Shown here piece by piece: positions 36,592-46,295 of a DNA stretch of 64,000 bases. Source of the stretch: Bernardetia sp. ABR2-2B (GTDB lineage Bacteria; Bacteroidota; Bacteroidia; Cytophagales; Bernardetiaceae); assembly GCF_037126435.1 (NCBI RefSeq), contig NZ_CP147020.1, positions 3,080,001 through 3,144,000 on the forward strand, read 5' to 3'. The notes beneath the pieces were generated by a model. That model was not told where the DNA came from. It did no database searches and saw only the letters and a program-made list of their open reading frames with translations. The position numbers were made by a program, and so were the translations under genes. Numbering within the stretch: position 1 is the stretch's first letter; each line of letters begins with the position of its first letter.

Positions 36592-37848
36592 GTGAAAAAA
36601 TTACGCAATTATATTTTTTTGAAAGACATTTTATTGCTTGCCCTAACTGCTTTTGGAGGGCCACAAGCACATATTGCTATGTTTTTGGATATTTTGGTAG
36701 TAAAAAGAAAATATCTTACTGAAGCCGAACTCATCGAACTCAATGCCCTGTGTCAGATTTTGCCAGGACCTACTTCTACTCAAACTTTGATGGCTGTTGG
36801 CTACAAACGAGGGGGAACATATCTTGCTTTTTGGACACTTTGTGTTTGGATTTTACCTGCTACAATCTTGATGTCTGCTGCTGCAATTGGACTAGCATAT
36901 ATTCAAAAACAAGAAATTTCATTAGACTTTACTCGTTTTATTCAGCCGATGGCAATCGGTTTTGTTTCTTTTGCTGCGCTGCGAATTTCTCGTAAAGTGG
37001 TCAAGACAAAGACAGCTTTCGTACTCATGATTTTGGCAGGAATAGCTTCTTACTTTTATCGGACACCGTGGGTTTTTCCTATAATTCTAATTGCTGGAGG
37101 GCTAGTAACGGCTGTAAAATTTAAAAAAGAAGAAAAAGAAGAAAAACAAAAATTTGATATTCGGTGGCGTTTTTTGATTTTATATGGTGCTGTTTTTATT
37201 GGAGTAGCCATTTTGGGAAATGCTACAAAAGGCGTTTTACTACTTATTTTTGAGAACTTTTATAGAAATGGAAGTCTTATTTTTGGAGGAGGACAAGTTT
37301 TGATCCCGATTCTTTATACCGAATTTGTTACCTTCAAACAGTTTCTGACAGCAGATGAGTTTTTGTCTGGCTATGCGCTCGTACAGGCTGTTCCAGGTCC
37401 TGTATTTTCGTTTGCTGCCTTTGTTGGTGCGCTGACGATGTATAAACGTCTTTCTTGGTTACAGACTTCTTTTTTAGCTGGTTCAGGGTATTTTGGAACT
37501 TTTTTTAGTAACGCTTTTGGTGGAGCTGTTGGAGGGATTTTGGGTGGGCTTTTGGGAGGGCTAACGGCTTCAATAGCTGTTTTTTTACCTGGTATGTTTT
37601 TGATTTTCTTTGTGATTCGTTTTTGGGAACAACTCAAAAAGTTTCGTCCAGTAAAAGCATCATTAGAAGGAATAAATGGTGCAAGTGCAGGGTTAGTTAT
37701 TGCAGGAGCATTTTTGCTTTTAGAACCTATCGAAAAATCGCCTGTTAATGTTGGTATTATGCTTTCTACCTTTCTGATTCTTCAATTTACCAAAATACCT
37801 GCTCCTTTTTTGATTTTGATAGGGCTTCTGATTGGGTTTATTTTTTGA
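36592..37848 (+). CDS. chrA: Chromate transporter, two-domain form
   Basis: A 418-residue membrane protein of the CHR family. It uses a GTG start (MKKLRNYIFLKD) because the first homologous helices begin at once. Two homologous halves carry the CHR signatures: FGGPQAHIAMF near residues 21-31, CQILPGPTSTQT near 60-71, then FGGGQVLIP near 229-237 and the AVPGPVFSFAAFVG motif near 266-279. About ten to twelve hydrophobic segments are visible. Homologues export chromate from the cell in exchange for sulfate or anions; whether chromate is the real substrate here is not shown. It is a single gene. Confidence 0.88.
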   Translation: MKKLRNYIFLKDILLLALTAFGGPQAHIAMFLDILVVKRKYLTEAELIELNALCQILPGPTSTQTLMAVGYKRGGTYLAFWTLCVWILPATILMSAAAIGLAYIQKQEISLDFTRFIQPMAIGFVSFAALRISRKVVKTKTAFVLMILAGIASYFYRTPWVFPIILIAGGLVTAVKFKKEEKEEKQKFDIRWRFLILYGAVFIGVAILGNATKGVLLLIFENFYRNGSLIFGGGQVLIPILYTEFVTFKQFLTADEFLSGYALVQAVPGPVFSFAAFVGALTMYKRLSWLQTSFLAGSGYFGTFFSNAFGGAVGGILGGLLGGLTASIAVFLPGMFLIFFVIRFWEQLKKFRPVKASLEGINGASAGLVIAGAFLLLEPIEKSPVNVGIMLSTFLILQFTKIPAPFLILIGLLIGFIF

Positions 37849-38149
37849 AATAACCAAAAGAAAATACAAAAAAACTGAGAGAAAGCTAAATCAACGTGAA
37901 CTCGGTATCATATTTTTTAATTTTTATTCCTTTAGGAGTTATATGTTTATTTCTCCACGTCAAAGGTTTATATATTTACAAAATATTGACTATCAATGAC
38001 TTATAAAAATTTAGCGAACTGTTGGTACAGAACAATTTGATTTTAATCTTCTATGTTCTACTAATATGTAGTTCTGATGGAACGAAATACAAAAAAATAG
38101 TATATCAACAGTTGGTTTACAGCTTATTAAAAGCTAAGGTCACCTTAAA

Positions 38150-41100
38150 TCATAAACGAATCCCAATGATAGTTATATCATCTCGTTGTTCGGCTTTTCC
38201 CATGTGACTCTCCAAACTATTCAATATTTCCTGTTTTTGTGTTTTCATAGATTCAATACCTATCACAGATTCAAGTAGGCTTATTAACTTTCTAGAACCA
38301 AATTTATTAAGATCTTCATCTGATTGGTCAGCAAAACCATCACTAAATAGATATAGACACTCTCCTTTTCTGAGTTGAGTTTTATGATTCGTAAAAGTAC
38401 GTTTAGCTTCTCTTTGTACACCACCTACAGAACGTCTGTCGCCTTTAATAGATAAGAATTTCTTTTGATTTGAATACCATAAAGAACGTTTAGCTGCTGC
38501 AGTTTCAATATCAACTAAATCGTTTTCTCTATATTTCATTTTTGCAAGAACCATATCCATTCCATCACTATTATTGGTTGTAGTTTGTCGTAGTGCTTTT
38601 CTAATTCCACTATGTAAAGCTTCAATAATTAATGAAGGCTGGGTAATATTTTTTTGTAGAACAACTTCATTGAGTAATGTATTTCCAATCATAGACATAA
38701 ATGCGCCAGGAACGCCATGTCCTGTACAGTCTATTGCTGCAACAAAAATTTCATTTCCCACTTTTGTTGTCCAGTAGAAGTCTCCACTCACGATATCTTT
38801 TGGCTTAAACAAGATGAAGGCATCATCAAAGTAAGATTTTAGTTCTTTTTTTGCTGGAAAAATTGCTTTTTGAATAGTTTCAGCATAGCGAATACTTGAA
38901 GTAATACGCTCTTGAGAGTGTTTGAGCTCAGTAGTTCGCTCATCTACAATATTTTCAAGGTTTTCATATACCAAAGCATTATCAATAGAAACAGCAATTT
39001 GAGAGGAAAGAAGATTTAGTAAGTTTAATCGGTCTTTATCAAATACACTATGTGAGTGATTGTTTTCTAAGTACAATAATGCCAATACTTCGCCTTGTTT
39101 TAATATAGGCATACAAAGCAATGATTTAATTATATTGGTCTGAATATATTTATCTTGTTTGAATTTAGTATCTTGATAAGCATTGTCTAAAATAACAGCT
39201 TCTTTAGTACGAATGACATAATTTAGAACTGTTGAAGCTAGTTTATTGCTTTTTTGAATTGATTCAGACTGCATGACTTCAGTTTTATTTTCAGCTAAAG
39301 AATAATAAGCATCAATCTGATAACCTGTATCCTTTTTGAGTATCAAATAGCCTTTTTCAGCTCCTGCATTCTCTACAATAATATGAATCATCTTGGAGAG
39401 CAAATTTTCCAATTTTATCTCACCAGAAATAGCTTGACTAGACTTTAAAATGGTATTTAGGTCTAATGAGTTTCCAACAGATGTTCCTTTTGAGCTATGT
39501 GTAGTATAGGAAGACATAACAGTAGCATCATTAGAAGAGTGTGTTGTAAAATCACTTCCTTTTCTCTGATTATCTAGCAACAAACGGTATTGCTTTTCAA
39601 ATAAACGTACTTTCTTGATAGCACCCCACATTTTGTATAAATAATGTGCTTTTTGAATATAAATCTGAGCAAAGTCTTTTTTATCTAATGTCAAATAAAA
39701 CTTTCCAGCCAACTCGTTTGCTAGAGCCTCATCTTGTAAAAACTCATTTTTTTGTGCTGATGATATCGCTTTATCATAAAACTTCATAGCAGAAATAATA
39801 TCTTGATTTATTTGAGCGAGTTCTGCTTCTACCATAAAATACAAATGTGTAAAGTTTGCAGGACAGTTGTCCATCCAAGTTTTCATTTGCTCTTGATTAG
39901 CTGCTATTATTTCTAAGTACTCTTCTCTTTTTGGATGATTTGGCTCTTGAATGATAAGTCCACAAAGAGCTAGATTATAGTTATTATTATGGAACCAGTT
40001 CCATTCTGAACCAAAAAGAGCTGCCATTACAGGAATTGCTTTTTCAGAGTGTTCAAGAGATTTTTGGTAATCTTCTTGGTACAGATACATTCTTGCTTTT
40101 AAAGGTTCATAGATTCCTGCTCCAATTGGAAGAGTCTTAAAGCCTTCTAGGTAAGCTCTTTCATCAAATTCATCATTGTCAAAACTATCAGGAGCTTTAC
40201 TTAGACCTAGCATATTTTTAACGTAAGCATTTACTACAACACCAAGTTGAGCAGTACCATGATTTTTTATACTGTATTGAATAGCTATGTTTGTATCTAT
40301 TTCTGATGCTATTTTTTCTAGGTCAATTCCAGCTAATACTTGATGCCTTGCCAAAACACAATGTGCGTAGGCTGCATATCCATAATTTCCTGCTGCAACA
40401 CTTGCTTCGAAAGCTGTTTTGAAATAATGTAAGTTTTCCCTTACAGGTTTTCTCCAATGATTAAGAAAAATTCCAATTAAATGATTTATAGGTCCTTTGG
40501 TACGCAAATCTTCAAACTTTTCATTGAGTTTGAGAGATAATTGTCCTAGCTCATACCCTAATTTATAATTTCCCATTCCAGAAGATACAAATGTTGCATA
40601 GGCTGTATATGCCCAAGCTGTTTCAGCAGTATTTCCATGTTTGATGGCTAAAGCAACCATTTGGGCAGCCGTCAGTAATACCAAATTCATGTCTCCAGAC
40701 ATGTAACAAGAAGACCAAGTAAGATATAAAATTTTGGCAGCTTCATCTACCTCTTCATTTTGTAGGATAGGAAGTTTCTCTAAATAATCAACACCTCCTT
40801 TTTGTTCTAATGTAGTGCTTATAAAGCTAATCTCTTTTTGAAAAAGCTCCATCTTTTTGTCTTCATCAGTAGGCAGAAAAATGTTCAAAATAGAAAGTGC
40901 CTTACGGGCTAACTCTACAGCTTCTGCAAACTTAAATGAACTCTCTAATAGTAGAATCTGTGTATTATAAATTCTTACTTTCTCTAGTTTAGATTCAGAC
41001 TTTTCTAATAAGAGATTGAAAATTTCATCAGCTTCTTCTTTTTGTGCTTTTAAAAATAAACAGTCTGCCAAAATGCTGTATATTTCAAATGTTTGTGAAT

Positions 41101-43450
41101 GGTTTGTTTTCCAAGTATCATCTTCTAAAAGAGAAATAGCTGTCTTTACATAATTGATAGCTGGAATATAGGCTAATGATTGTTTTGCTTTTCGTCCTGC
41201 TCTAAGATTTACATGAATAAGTTCTTTTATTTCTTTATCCTTGTCTATTAAACCTATCCCTTGATTATAGTAATTAGCAATATCACAAATCCATTCTTGT
41301 ACATATTCTTCATCTTTTTGATAATACACAAAGCGAGCAATTTTTAGACTTGTAGCTTTCTGCTCTGCTGTTTCCATCAGAGAATAAGCAGCTTGTTGAA
41401 CCCTATCATGCAGAAAACAAAAGATGATACTAGCATTTTCAGTTGTCTCATCAATTCCCTTATAACTATCATCTTCTGAATAAACCAATCCTTCTTGAAG
41501 GGCAGGAATAAACCTATCTACAGTTTCTTTTAATGAAAAACCTGCAACATTAGCTACTATTTGAATATCAAACTTTCCTCCAATACTAGCAGCATATTTT
41601 AATACTTCCTGTGTCTTTTCATTAAACTGTCTAATTTTCTGAGACATGAGTTCGACTACATTGTCTGTACTACCTCTTTCTTTTATCTTATCAATGTTCC
41701 AACCCCATTCTTTTTTCTTTTCATTAAACTCTATAAGTTTCTTGTCATAAAGAGTTTCTAAAAACTGATTGGTAAAAAACGGATTTCCTTGTGTTTTTTG
41801 ATAAATTATTTTAGCTAAGTAATAACTAGACTCATTTTGCTGGTTGAGAGTCTCGTTTACTAATGTTGCAATACTTTCGAAACTTAGTGCTTCTAAAGTA
41901 ATCTTTGTCATAGATACTTTTGCATTTTCTAAATCTCCAATTTTTATGGAAAAAGGGTGTGATGTATCCACTTCATTGTCTCGGTATGTTCCGATAAGCA
42001 TTAAATGTGTATTGTTTACATCTGTCATGAGAAGTTCTAGCACACTTAGGCTTCCTGCATCTGCCCATTGCCAGTCATCAATAAATATTACTAATGGATG
42101 TTCTTGTTTACTGATAGCACGTACAAAGTTTTGAATGACTAAGTTGAAACGATTCTGAGCCTCACTAGGTCCTAACTTTTGCACAGCATTTTGCTTACCT
42201 ATGATTAGTTCTAATGAAGGAATTACTTCTGTCAGAACACCTGCATTTATTCCTAAGACAGTTTTTATTTTCTCAGTCCACATCTTGATTCGCTCTTGCG
42301 ATTCGGTCAAGATTTGCTGGATAAAGTTCTTGAAGCTCTCAATAATTGCGCTGTAAGGAACATCCCTTTGAAACTGATCAAATTTTCCCTTTACAAAATA
42401 TCCTTTCTTTTGAGTAATGGATTTATAGAGTTCATTTACCAATGCCGTTTTTCCAATTCCTGAATATCCACCTAAAAGAACTAGATGATTTGCGCCATAA
42501 CTTACCTCATCAAATATCTTACTTAACTTTTCAATTTCATTTTCTCTGCCATAGAGTTTTTCTGGAATTTGAAAGGTTGTTGTAATGTCTTGTGTGGCTA
42601 GTTCAAATTCAATATTTTGTTGTTCCTCTTTTAAAGCATTTGATAGCTTTTCTAAGTCATTTTGTAATCCAAAAGCAGTCTGATACCTTTCTTCTGCATT
42701 TTTGTAGAGTAACTTAGCAATAATTTTAGAGAGTATTGGAGGAATATCAGCATTCTTTTTATGTGCCAATGGAGGTGTCAGTGCGATGTGTGAGTGAACC
42801 AGCTCCATCATATCTGATGACTCAAAGGGCAGGCTTTCTGTAAAAAGCTCATAAAGTGTTACACCCAAAGAATACAAATCTGTACGAACATCTACTGAAC
42901 GGTTTACTCTTCCTGTTTGCTCTGGAGAAATATACATTACTGTACCCTCCATTGCATTTGTTAGTTCTGTATTTTGTTTTTGTCTTTTAAACTGTGAAGC
43001 AATACCAAAATCTATGATATAAACACACTTATCATTCCCTATTATTATATTCTTTGGGTTTATATCTTTATGAATTATATTGGCTTGATGAACTTCCTGT
43101 AGTGCAATAGTAGTATTTATGGCAATACTCAACTTTTCCTCTAGAGAAAGCCTATTATTTTGCATGTAGTCTTTCAAGGAGTATCCATCTATATAATCTA
43201 ATACTAAAACGTGACGATTGTCAATCCTGTGTTGGCTAATGGCTTTGCGTATTGTATCTGATTTGATATTTTTTGTCAGTGTATGTTCTTCCTTAAACTT
43301 AGCAATATCTTTTAGAGAAGGTAAATTATCACGCAATACTTTGATAGCTACTTTTTTATTTAATTCTTTATGTATTCCTTCATAAACTATTGTAATTTGT
43401 CCAACATGTATTTCTTTTATGTCTTTTGCAAAGGGGAAGAGGTTATTCAT
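38150..43450 (-). CDS. Ser/Thr kinase - AAA ATPase - TPR - GAF - SpoIIE phosphatase signalling protein
   Basis: A 1766-residue multidomain cytoplasmic protein. A protein kinase domain (about residues 10-275) has Lys37 in VAIKVL, HKDINPKN with the catalytic Asp, DFG and SPE. A predicted ATPase module follows (about 295-600) with the Walker A GGYSGIGKTAL and Walker B VIFIDDWQWAD. A long helical, TPR-like region spans about 620-1290, then a GAF domain (about 1325-1480), a short coiled coil, and a PP2C/SpoIIE phosphatase (about 1510-1766) with DFYWTTKVG and AIDCTGHGVPGAFM. The glycine-rich loop is degenerate (IHVGQITIVYEG). It can both phosphorylate and dephosphorylate Ser/Thr. It is divergent from the AraC-type gene. 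Confidence 0.9.
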   Translation of the reverse strand: MNNLFPFAKDIKEIHVGQITIVYEGIHKELNKKVAIKVLRDNLPSLKDIAKFKEEHTLTKNIKSDTIRKAISQHRIDNRHVLVLDYIDGYSLKDYMQNNRLSLEEKLSIAINTTIALQEVHQANIIHKDINPKNIIIGNDKCVYIIDFGIASQFKRQKQNTELTNAMEGTVMYISPEQTGRVNRSVDVRTDLYSLGVTLYELFTESLPFESSDMMELVHSHIALTPPLAHKKNADIPPILSKIIAKLLYKNAEERYQTAFGLQNDLEKLSNALKEEQQNIEFELATQDITTTFQIPEKLYGRENEIEKLSKIFDEVSYGANHLVLLGGYSGIGKTALVNELYKSITQKKGYFVKGKFDQFQRDVPYSAIIESFKNFIQQILTESQERIKMWTEKIKTVLGINAGVLTEVIPSLELIIGKQNAVQKLGPSEAQNRFNLVIQNFVRAISKQEHPLVIFIDDWQWADAGSLSVLELLMTDVNNTHLMLIGTYRDNEVDTSHPFSIKIGDLENAKVSMTKITLEALSFESIATLVNETLNQQNESSYYLAKIIYQKTQGNPFFTNQFLETLYDKKLIEFNEKKKEWGWNIDKIKERGSTDNVVELMSQKIRQFNEKTQEVLKYAASIGGKFDIQIVANVAGFSLKETVDRFIPALQEGLVYSEDDSYKGIDETTENASIIFCFLHDRVQQAAYSLMETAEQKATSLKIARFVYYQKDEEYVQEWICDIANYYNQGIGLIDKDKEIKELIHVNLRAGRKAKQSLAYIPAINYVKTAISLLEDDTWKTNHSQTFEIYSILADCLFLKAQKEEADEIFNLLLEKSESKLEKVRIYNTQILLLESSFKFAEAVELARKALSILNIFLPTDEDKKMELFQKEISFISTTLEQKGGVDYLEKLPILQNEEVDEAAKILYLTWSSCYMSGDMNLVLLTAAQMVALAIKHGNTAETAWAYTAYATFVSSGMGNYKLGYELGQLSLKLNEKFEDLRTKGPINHLIGIFLNHWRKPVRENLHYFKTAFEASVAAGNYGYAAYAHCVLARHQVLAGIDLEKIASEIDTNIAIQYSIKNHGTAQLGVVVNAYVKNMLGLSKAPDSFDNDEFDERAYLEGFKTLPIGAGIYEPLKARMYLYQEDYQKSLEHSEKAIPVMAALFGSEWNWFHNNNYNLALCGLIIQEPNHPKREEYLEIIAANQEQMKTWMDNCPANFTHLYFMVEAELAQINQDIISAMKFYDKAISSAQKNEFLQDEALANELAGKFYLTLDKKDFAQIYIQKAHYLYKMWGAIKKVRLFEKQYRLLLDNQRKGSDFTTHSSNDATVMSSYTTHSSKGTSVGNSLDLNTILKSSQAISGEIKLENLLSKMIHIIVENAGAEKGYLILKKDTGYQIDAYYSLAENKTEVMQSESIQKSNKLASTVLNYVIRTKEAVILDNAYQDTKFKQDKYIQTNIIKSLLCMPILKQGEVLALLYLENNHSHSVFDKDRLNLLNLLSSQIAVSIDNALVYENLENIVDERTTELKHSQERITSSIRYAETIQKAIFPAKKELKSYFDDAFILFKPKDIVSGDFYWTTKVGNEIFVAAIDCTGHGVPGAFMSMIGNTLLNEVVLQKNITQPSLIIEALHSGIRKALRQTTTNNSDGMDMVLAKMKYRENDLVDIETAAAKRSLWYSNQKKFLSIKGDRRSVGGVQREAKRTFTNHKTQLRKGECLYLFSDGFADQSDEDLNKFGSRKLISLLESVIGIESMKTQKQEILNSLESHMGKAEQRDDITIIGIRL

Positions 43451-43485
43451 ATATGTTAGTTATTTTTTTTATTCACAAATGACTC

Positions 43486-43512
43486 TTAGGGAAAGAAGTT
43501 AGTTTTAGGGAA
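43486..43512. promoter_or_regulatory. Direct repeat pair TTAGGGAA upstream of the AraC-type gene
   Basis: TTAGGGAA occurs at 43486-43493 and 43505-43512, 19 bp apart. A second pair lies at 44482-44489 (TTAGGGAA) and 44503-44510 (AAAGGGAA), 21 bp apart. Two-turn spacing suits AraC-family operators. Confidence 0.45.
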
Positions 43513-43606
43513 TTTGAATATACTATTTTTTGAGAAAAAAAATATTTTTTTAGAGGAAAAATTTTTATCTAGCTGATAATGTTCGATTAAAAAGAAAAAA
43601 CACACT

Positions 43607-44461
43607 ATGAAATTTCATTTTGAAGGAAAAAGTAATGCTTTAGATAGTTCTGTAAATGGTTTTTTGGATGTTTCTGTAAAAGAAAATAGCTGGATAAAGA
43701 AATCAGAATTAGAGGGTGTTCCTAATTATGCTTTGGTTTGGAATAGAGGAGAAGACAATTCTATAAAAATAGATAATGAGCCTTTTTTATTAGAAAAAAA
43801 TACTGTTTTACCTTTGATGGTAAATCAGCACGTAGAAATTACGACTGCTCAAGATTTAATTATTTGGGAATTTAATAGAGAGTTTTATTGTATCGTCGAT
43901 CACGATAAAGAAGTAAGTTGTGTCGGCTTTTTGTTTTATGGAATGCGAGAACAGTTTTTGATAAAACTAAGTGAAGAAAAATGCAAGAAATTTGATAATC
44001 TCTATGATGTCTTTGTGGATGAATACGATGAGAAAGATGATATTCAAGGGGAGATGTTACGAATGCTTTTAAAAAGACTGATTATAAAAGTTACTCGTAT
44101 TGCAAGGAAACAATATCTTGATGATGATTTGCAAAATAATCCTAAACTAGATTTGATAAGAGAGTACAACCTGCTAGTAGAACTCAATTTTAAGAAAGAA
44201 CACCAAGTACAGTTTTATGCTGAACAACTTTTTAAATCTCCCAAAACACTTTCTAATCTATTTGCAAAATATAGCTCACAAACACCTTCCAAAATCATTC
44301 AAAATAGAATCATAGAAGAAGCCAAACGCCTTTTAAAATTTACAGACAAAACTACTAAAGAAATAGCCTTCGAACTGGGCTTTGACAACTACTCACATTT
44401 TAGTAAGTTCTTTAAGCGAATGACCAAACTAGCACCTACTTTTTATAGAGAAAGGCTCTGA
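43607..44461 (+). CDS. AraC-family transcriptional regulator
   Basis: A 284-residue DNA-binding protein. The N-terminal part (to about 170) is a cupin-like sensor domain with Cys residues at EFYCIVD, VSCVGFL and EEKCKKF. The C-terminal AraC-type double helix-turn-helix occupies about 185-284, with AEQLFKSPKTLSNLFAKYS as the first and the classic EIAFELGFDNYSHFSKFFKR as the second. It is directly upstream of the peroxidase-like operon and divergent from the kinase gene. Repeated TTAGGGAA pairs flank it on both sides and may be its binding sites. Effector is unknown; a redox signal is plausible from the neighbours. Confidence 0.88.
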   Translation: MKFHFEGKSNALDSSVNGFLDVSVKENSWIKKSELEGVPNYALVWNRGEDNSIKIDNEPFLLEKNTVLPLMVNQHVEITTAQDLIIWEFNREFYCIVDHDKEVSCVGFLFYGMREQFLIKLSEEKCKKFDNLYDVFVDEYDEKDDIQGEMLRMLLKRLIIKVTRIARKQYLDDDLQNNPKLDLIREYNLLVELNFKKEHQVQFYAEQLFKSPKTLSNLFAKYSSQTPSKIIQNRIIEEAKRLLKFTDKTTKEIAFELGFDNYSHFSKFFKRMTKLAPTFYRERL

Positions 44462-44481
44462 AAACTTCAAAATAAGTCAAA

Positions 44482-44510
44482 TTAGGGAAAAATGGACAAG
44501 CCAAAGGGAA
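44482..44510 (+). promoter_or_regulatory. Direct repeat pair before the carboxymuconolactone decarboxylase-family gene
   Basis: TTAGGGAA (44482-44489) and AAAGGGAA (44503-44510) are spaced 21 bp apart in the 206-bp gap before the operon start at 44668. They match the pair upstream of the AraC gene in sequence and spacing. Confidence 0.45.
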
Positions 44511-44667
44511 TTATCTACACGAACGCAAGTCAAAAAGTTGCCGTTTATAAAAGTGTAAGACGCACAAAGGAATGACAAACAAAACCATTCAAAACTGCTC
44601 TTCAAAATTTTTAATAAATCAATTTTTAATCAACTTTTTAAGTTCATTTTTTTAAATATATATTCTT

Positions 44668-45225
44668 ATGGCAACTCCAAATTTCAACGTCCCAACTCGT
44701 AACGAAGTAGATACAACAGCACAACAAATTTTTGATGGTGTAAAAAAATCTCTAGGAACTGTTCCAAATCTTTACGCTTACATGGGACACTCTTCAAATG
44801 CACTTTCTGCTGCTATGGCTCTTGGTCAAGCTCAAGCAAAAAGTACCTTCTCAAATAAAGAAAAAGAAGCTGTTTTCTTAGCTGTTTCGCAGCTCAATGG
44901 TTGTAATTATTGTCTTGCTGCTCATACAGCACTTGGCAAAATGAACGGCTTTACAGAAGAAGAAACCATTCAGCTTCGTCAAGGTACGCATTCAGATAAA
45001 AAACTTACTCTGATTTCAACACTAGCAGCCGAAATTCAGCGTACACACGGCAGACCTTCACAAGAATTATTAAATCAATTTTTTGAAGCTGGCTATGACC
45101 AAAAAGCACTTGTAGATTTAGTATTGCTTGTTTCTGATAAAGTTTTCTCTAACTATCTGCACAACATTACTCAAATTCCTGTGGATTTTCCTGCTGCAAA
45201 ACCTCTTGAAACAGAGTTGGCTTAA
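44668..45225 (+). CDS. Carboxymuconolactone decarboxylase-family, AhpD-like protein
   Basis: A 185-residue all-helical protein. The AhpD-type redox site is intact: Cys79 and Cys82 in GCNYCLAAH with His86. AhpD-like proteins reduce peroxides through this disulfide, while true CMD enzymes lack the Cys pair, so a peroxidase or thiol-disulfide role is the better reading. N-terminal MATPNFNVPTRNEVD begins a standard-length single-domain protein. It is the first gene of an apparent operon with a DoxX-family, a DUF417 and a small membrane protein gene. A TCTAGGGAAA hairpin lies 21 bp after the stop. Confidence 0.88.
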   Translation: MATPNFNVPTRNEVDTTAQQIFDGVKKSLGTVPNLYAYMGHSSNALSAAMALGQAQAKSTFSNKEKEAVFLAVSQLNGCNYCLAAHTALGKMNGFTEEETIQLRQGTHSDKKLTLISTLAAEIQRTHGRPSQELLNQFFEAGYDQKALVDLVLLVSDKVFSNYLHNITQIPVDFPAAKPLETELA

Positions 45226-45245
45226 CTCGTCTCTAAGTTATTTTG

Positions 45246-45275
45246 TCTAGGGAAAGAGCATTTCTTTTCCCTAGA
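45246..45275. other. Hairpin between the AhpD-like and DoxX genes
   Basis: TCTAGGGAAA (45246-45255) pairs perfectly with TTTCCCTAGA (45266-45275), loop 10 bases. No T-run follows, so it is unlikely to be a terminator. It may protect or separate transcript ends. Confidence 0.5.
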
Positions 45276-45304
45276 TAAATTCATTCTCTTTTTGCTTCTT
45301 AACT

Positions 45305-45685
45305 ATAAAAAATTTAATCTATTGGTTACCTCGTCTTGTTGCTTCTGTTATTCTTTTACAAACGCTGTTCTTCAAATTCGGTGCAGCTCCTGAATCAGTA
45401 CACATTTTTACCCGGCTTGGAATAGAACCGTATGGAAGAATAGGAACAGGAATTATCGAACTCATCTTGACAATCCTTTTACTTGTTCCTAAAACTTCTC
45501 TTTATGGTGCTATCGGAACTCTAGGAGTGATGGCAGGAGCAATATTTTCTCACTTGCTTGTCTTGGGAATAAATGTAAATGATGGTGGAAATTTATTTGG
45601 TCTAGCAATTATTGTAACTATTTCTGCGCTTACCATAGTTTTTCAAGAAAAAAGCACCTATTCTAGCTTGAAAACAAGTTTTTAG
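45305..45685 (+). CDS. DoxX-family membrane protein with apparent ATA start
   Basis: A membrane protein of about 126 residues with three to four hydrophobic segments. In the open frame, which begins after TAG at 45272-45274, no ATG, GTG or TTG occurs before 45467, yet the family sequence starts with IKNLIYWLPRLVASVILLQ and continues TLFFKFGAAPESVHIF. A start at ATA (45305) gives MKNLIYW, the expected beginning. Starting at TTG 45467 would remove the first two helices. DoxX proteins are membrane partners in sulfur or redox metabolism. It may be a start-codon mutant or use a rare initiation codon. It continues the AraC-regulated operon. Confidence 0.65.
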   Translation: MKNLIYWLPRLVASVILLQTLFFKFGAAPESVHIFTRLGIEPYGRIGTGIIELILTILLLVPKTSLYGAIGTLGVMAGAIFSHLLVLGINVNDGGNLFGLAIIVTISALTIVFQEKSTYSSLKTSF

Positions 45686-45770
45686 TCTTATCATAAATCA
45701 AAAAAATTTAGTCACCAACTAGTTATAAAAAAAATAATCTTTTAATTTCAATCTCCAAACAACAAAAGCA

Positions 45771-46295
45771 ATGAAAGCCTTATTCAAATTAGATACCATC
45801 GGCAATTATATTTCTCTTTACTCTGTTTCTCTTATTTTACTTTGGTATGGCATTTTTAAATTTACTCCTACCGAAGCTGCTGCCATTGAGGGCTTGGTTC
45901 GTTCTCATCCTTTGATGTCTTGGCTCTATAATGTTCTGTCTGTACAAGGTGTTTCGAATCTCATAGGCACTATCGAAATTATTGCAGCTCTTTTTATAGC
46001 ATTCTTTCCTCTATCGAAAATCATATCATTCTTGGGTGGATTAGTTTCTACACTGACTTTCATTTTTACAGTAAGTTTTCTTTTTACAATGCCTTCTATG
46101 TTTAAGGTAGTTGATGGTTTGCTTGTTCCTGCTGGTGGAGCTGGTTTTATTATTAAAGATTTAGTTCTTTTAGGAGCATCTGTTTGGATAACTGGTATTT
46201 CTTTCAAGGCACTCTACCAAAAAAACGCAACTATTTTTAATCATTTCTTCACTACTAAATTACCTGAATATGACACTCTCAACAAAGCTAGTTAG
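45771..46295 (+). CDS. DUF417 (YkgB/RclC-like) membrane protein
   Basis: A 174-residue inner-membrane protein with about four hydrophobic helices. The start LDTIGNYISLYSVSLILLWYGIFKFTPTEA and the segment LVRSHPLMSWLYN near 43-55 match the DUF417 family that includes E. coli YkgB, now called RclC, part of the reactive chlorine response controlled by the AraC-type RclR. Here too an AraC-type gene stands at the head of the cluster. The function of RclC itself is not well known. The last 26 bases overlap the next small gene, so the two are likely translated together. Confidence 0.8.
   Translation: MKALFKLDTIGNYISLYSVSLILLWYGIFKFTPTEAAAIEGLVRSHPLMSWLYNVLSVQGVSNLIGTIEIIAALFIAFFPLSKIISFLGGLVSTLTFIFTVSFLFTMPSMFKVVDGLLVPAGGAGFIIKDLVLLGASVWITGISFKALYQKNATIFNHFFTTKLPEYDTLNKAS

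Noticed and set aside
38022-38207. Short frame at the end of the kinase gene
   Set aside because: No signal, promoter or motif; it partly overlaps the kinase gene on the other strand and looks like chance.
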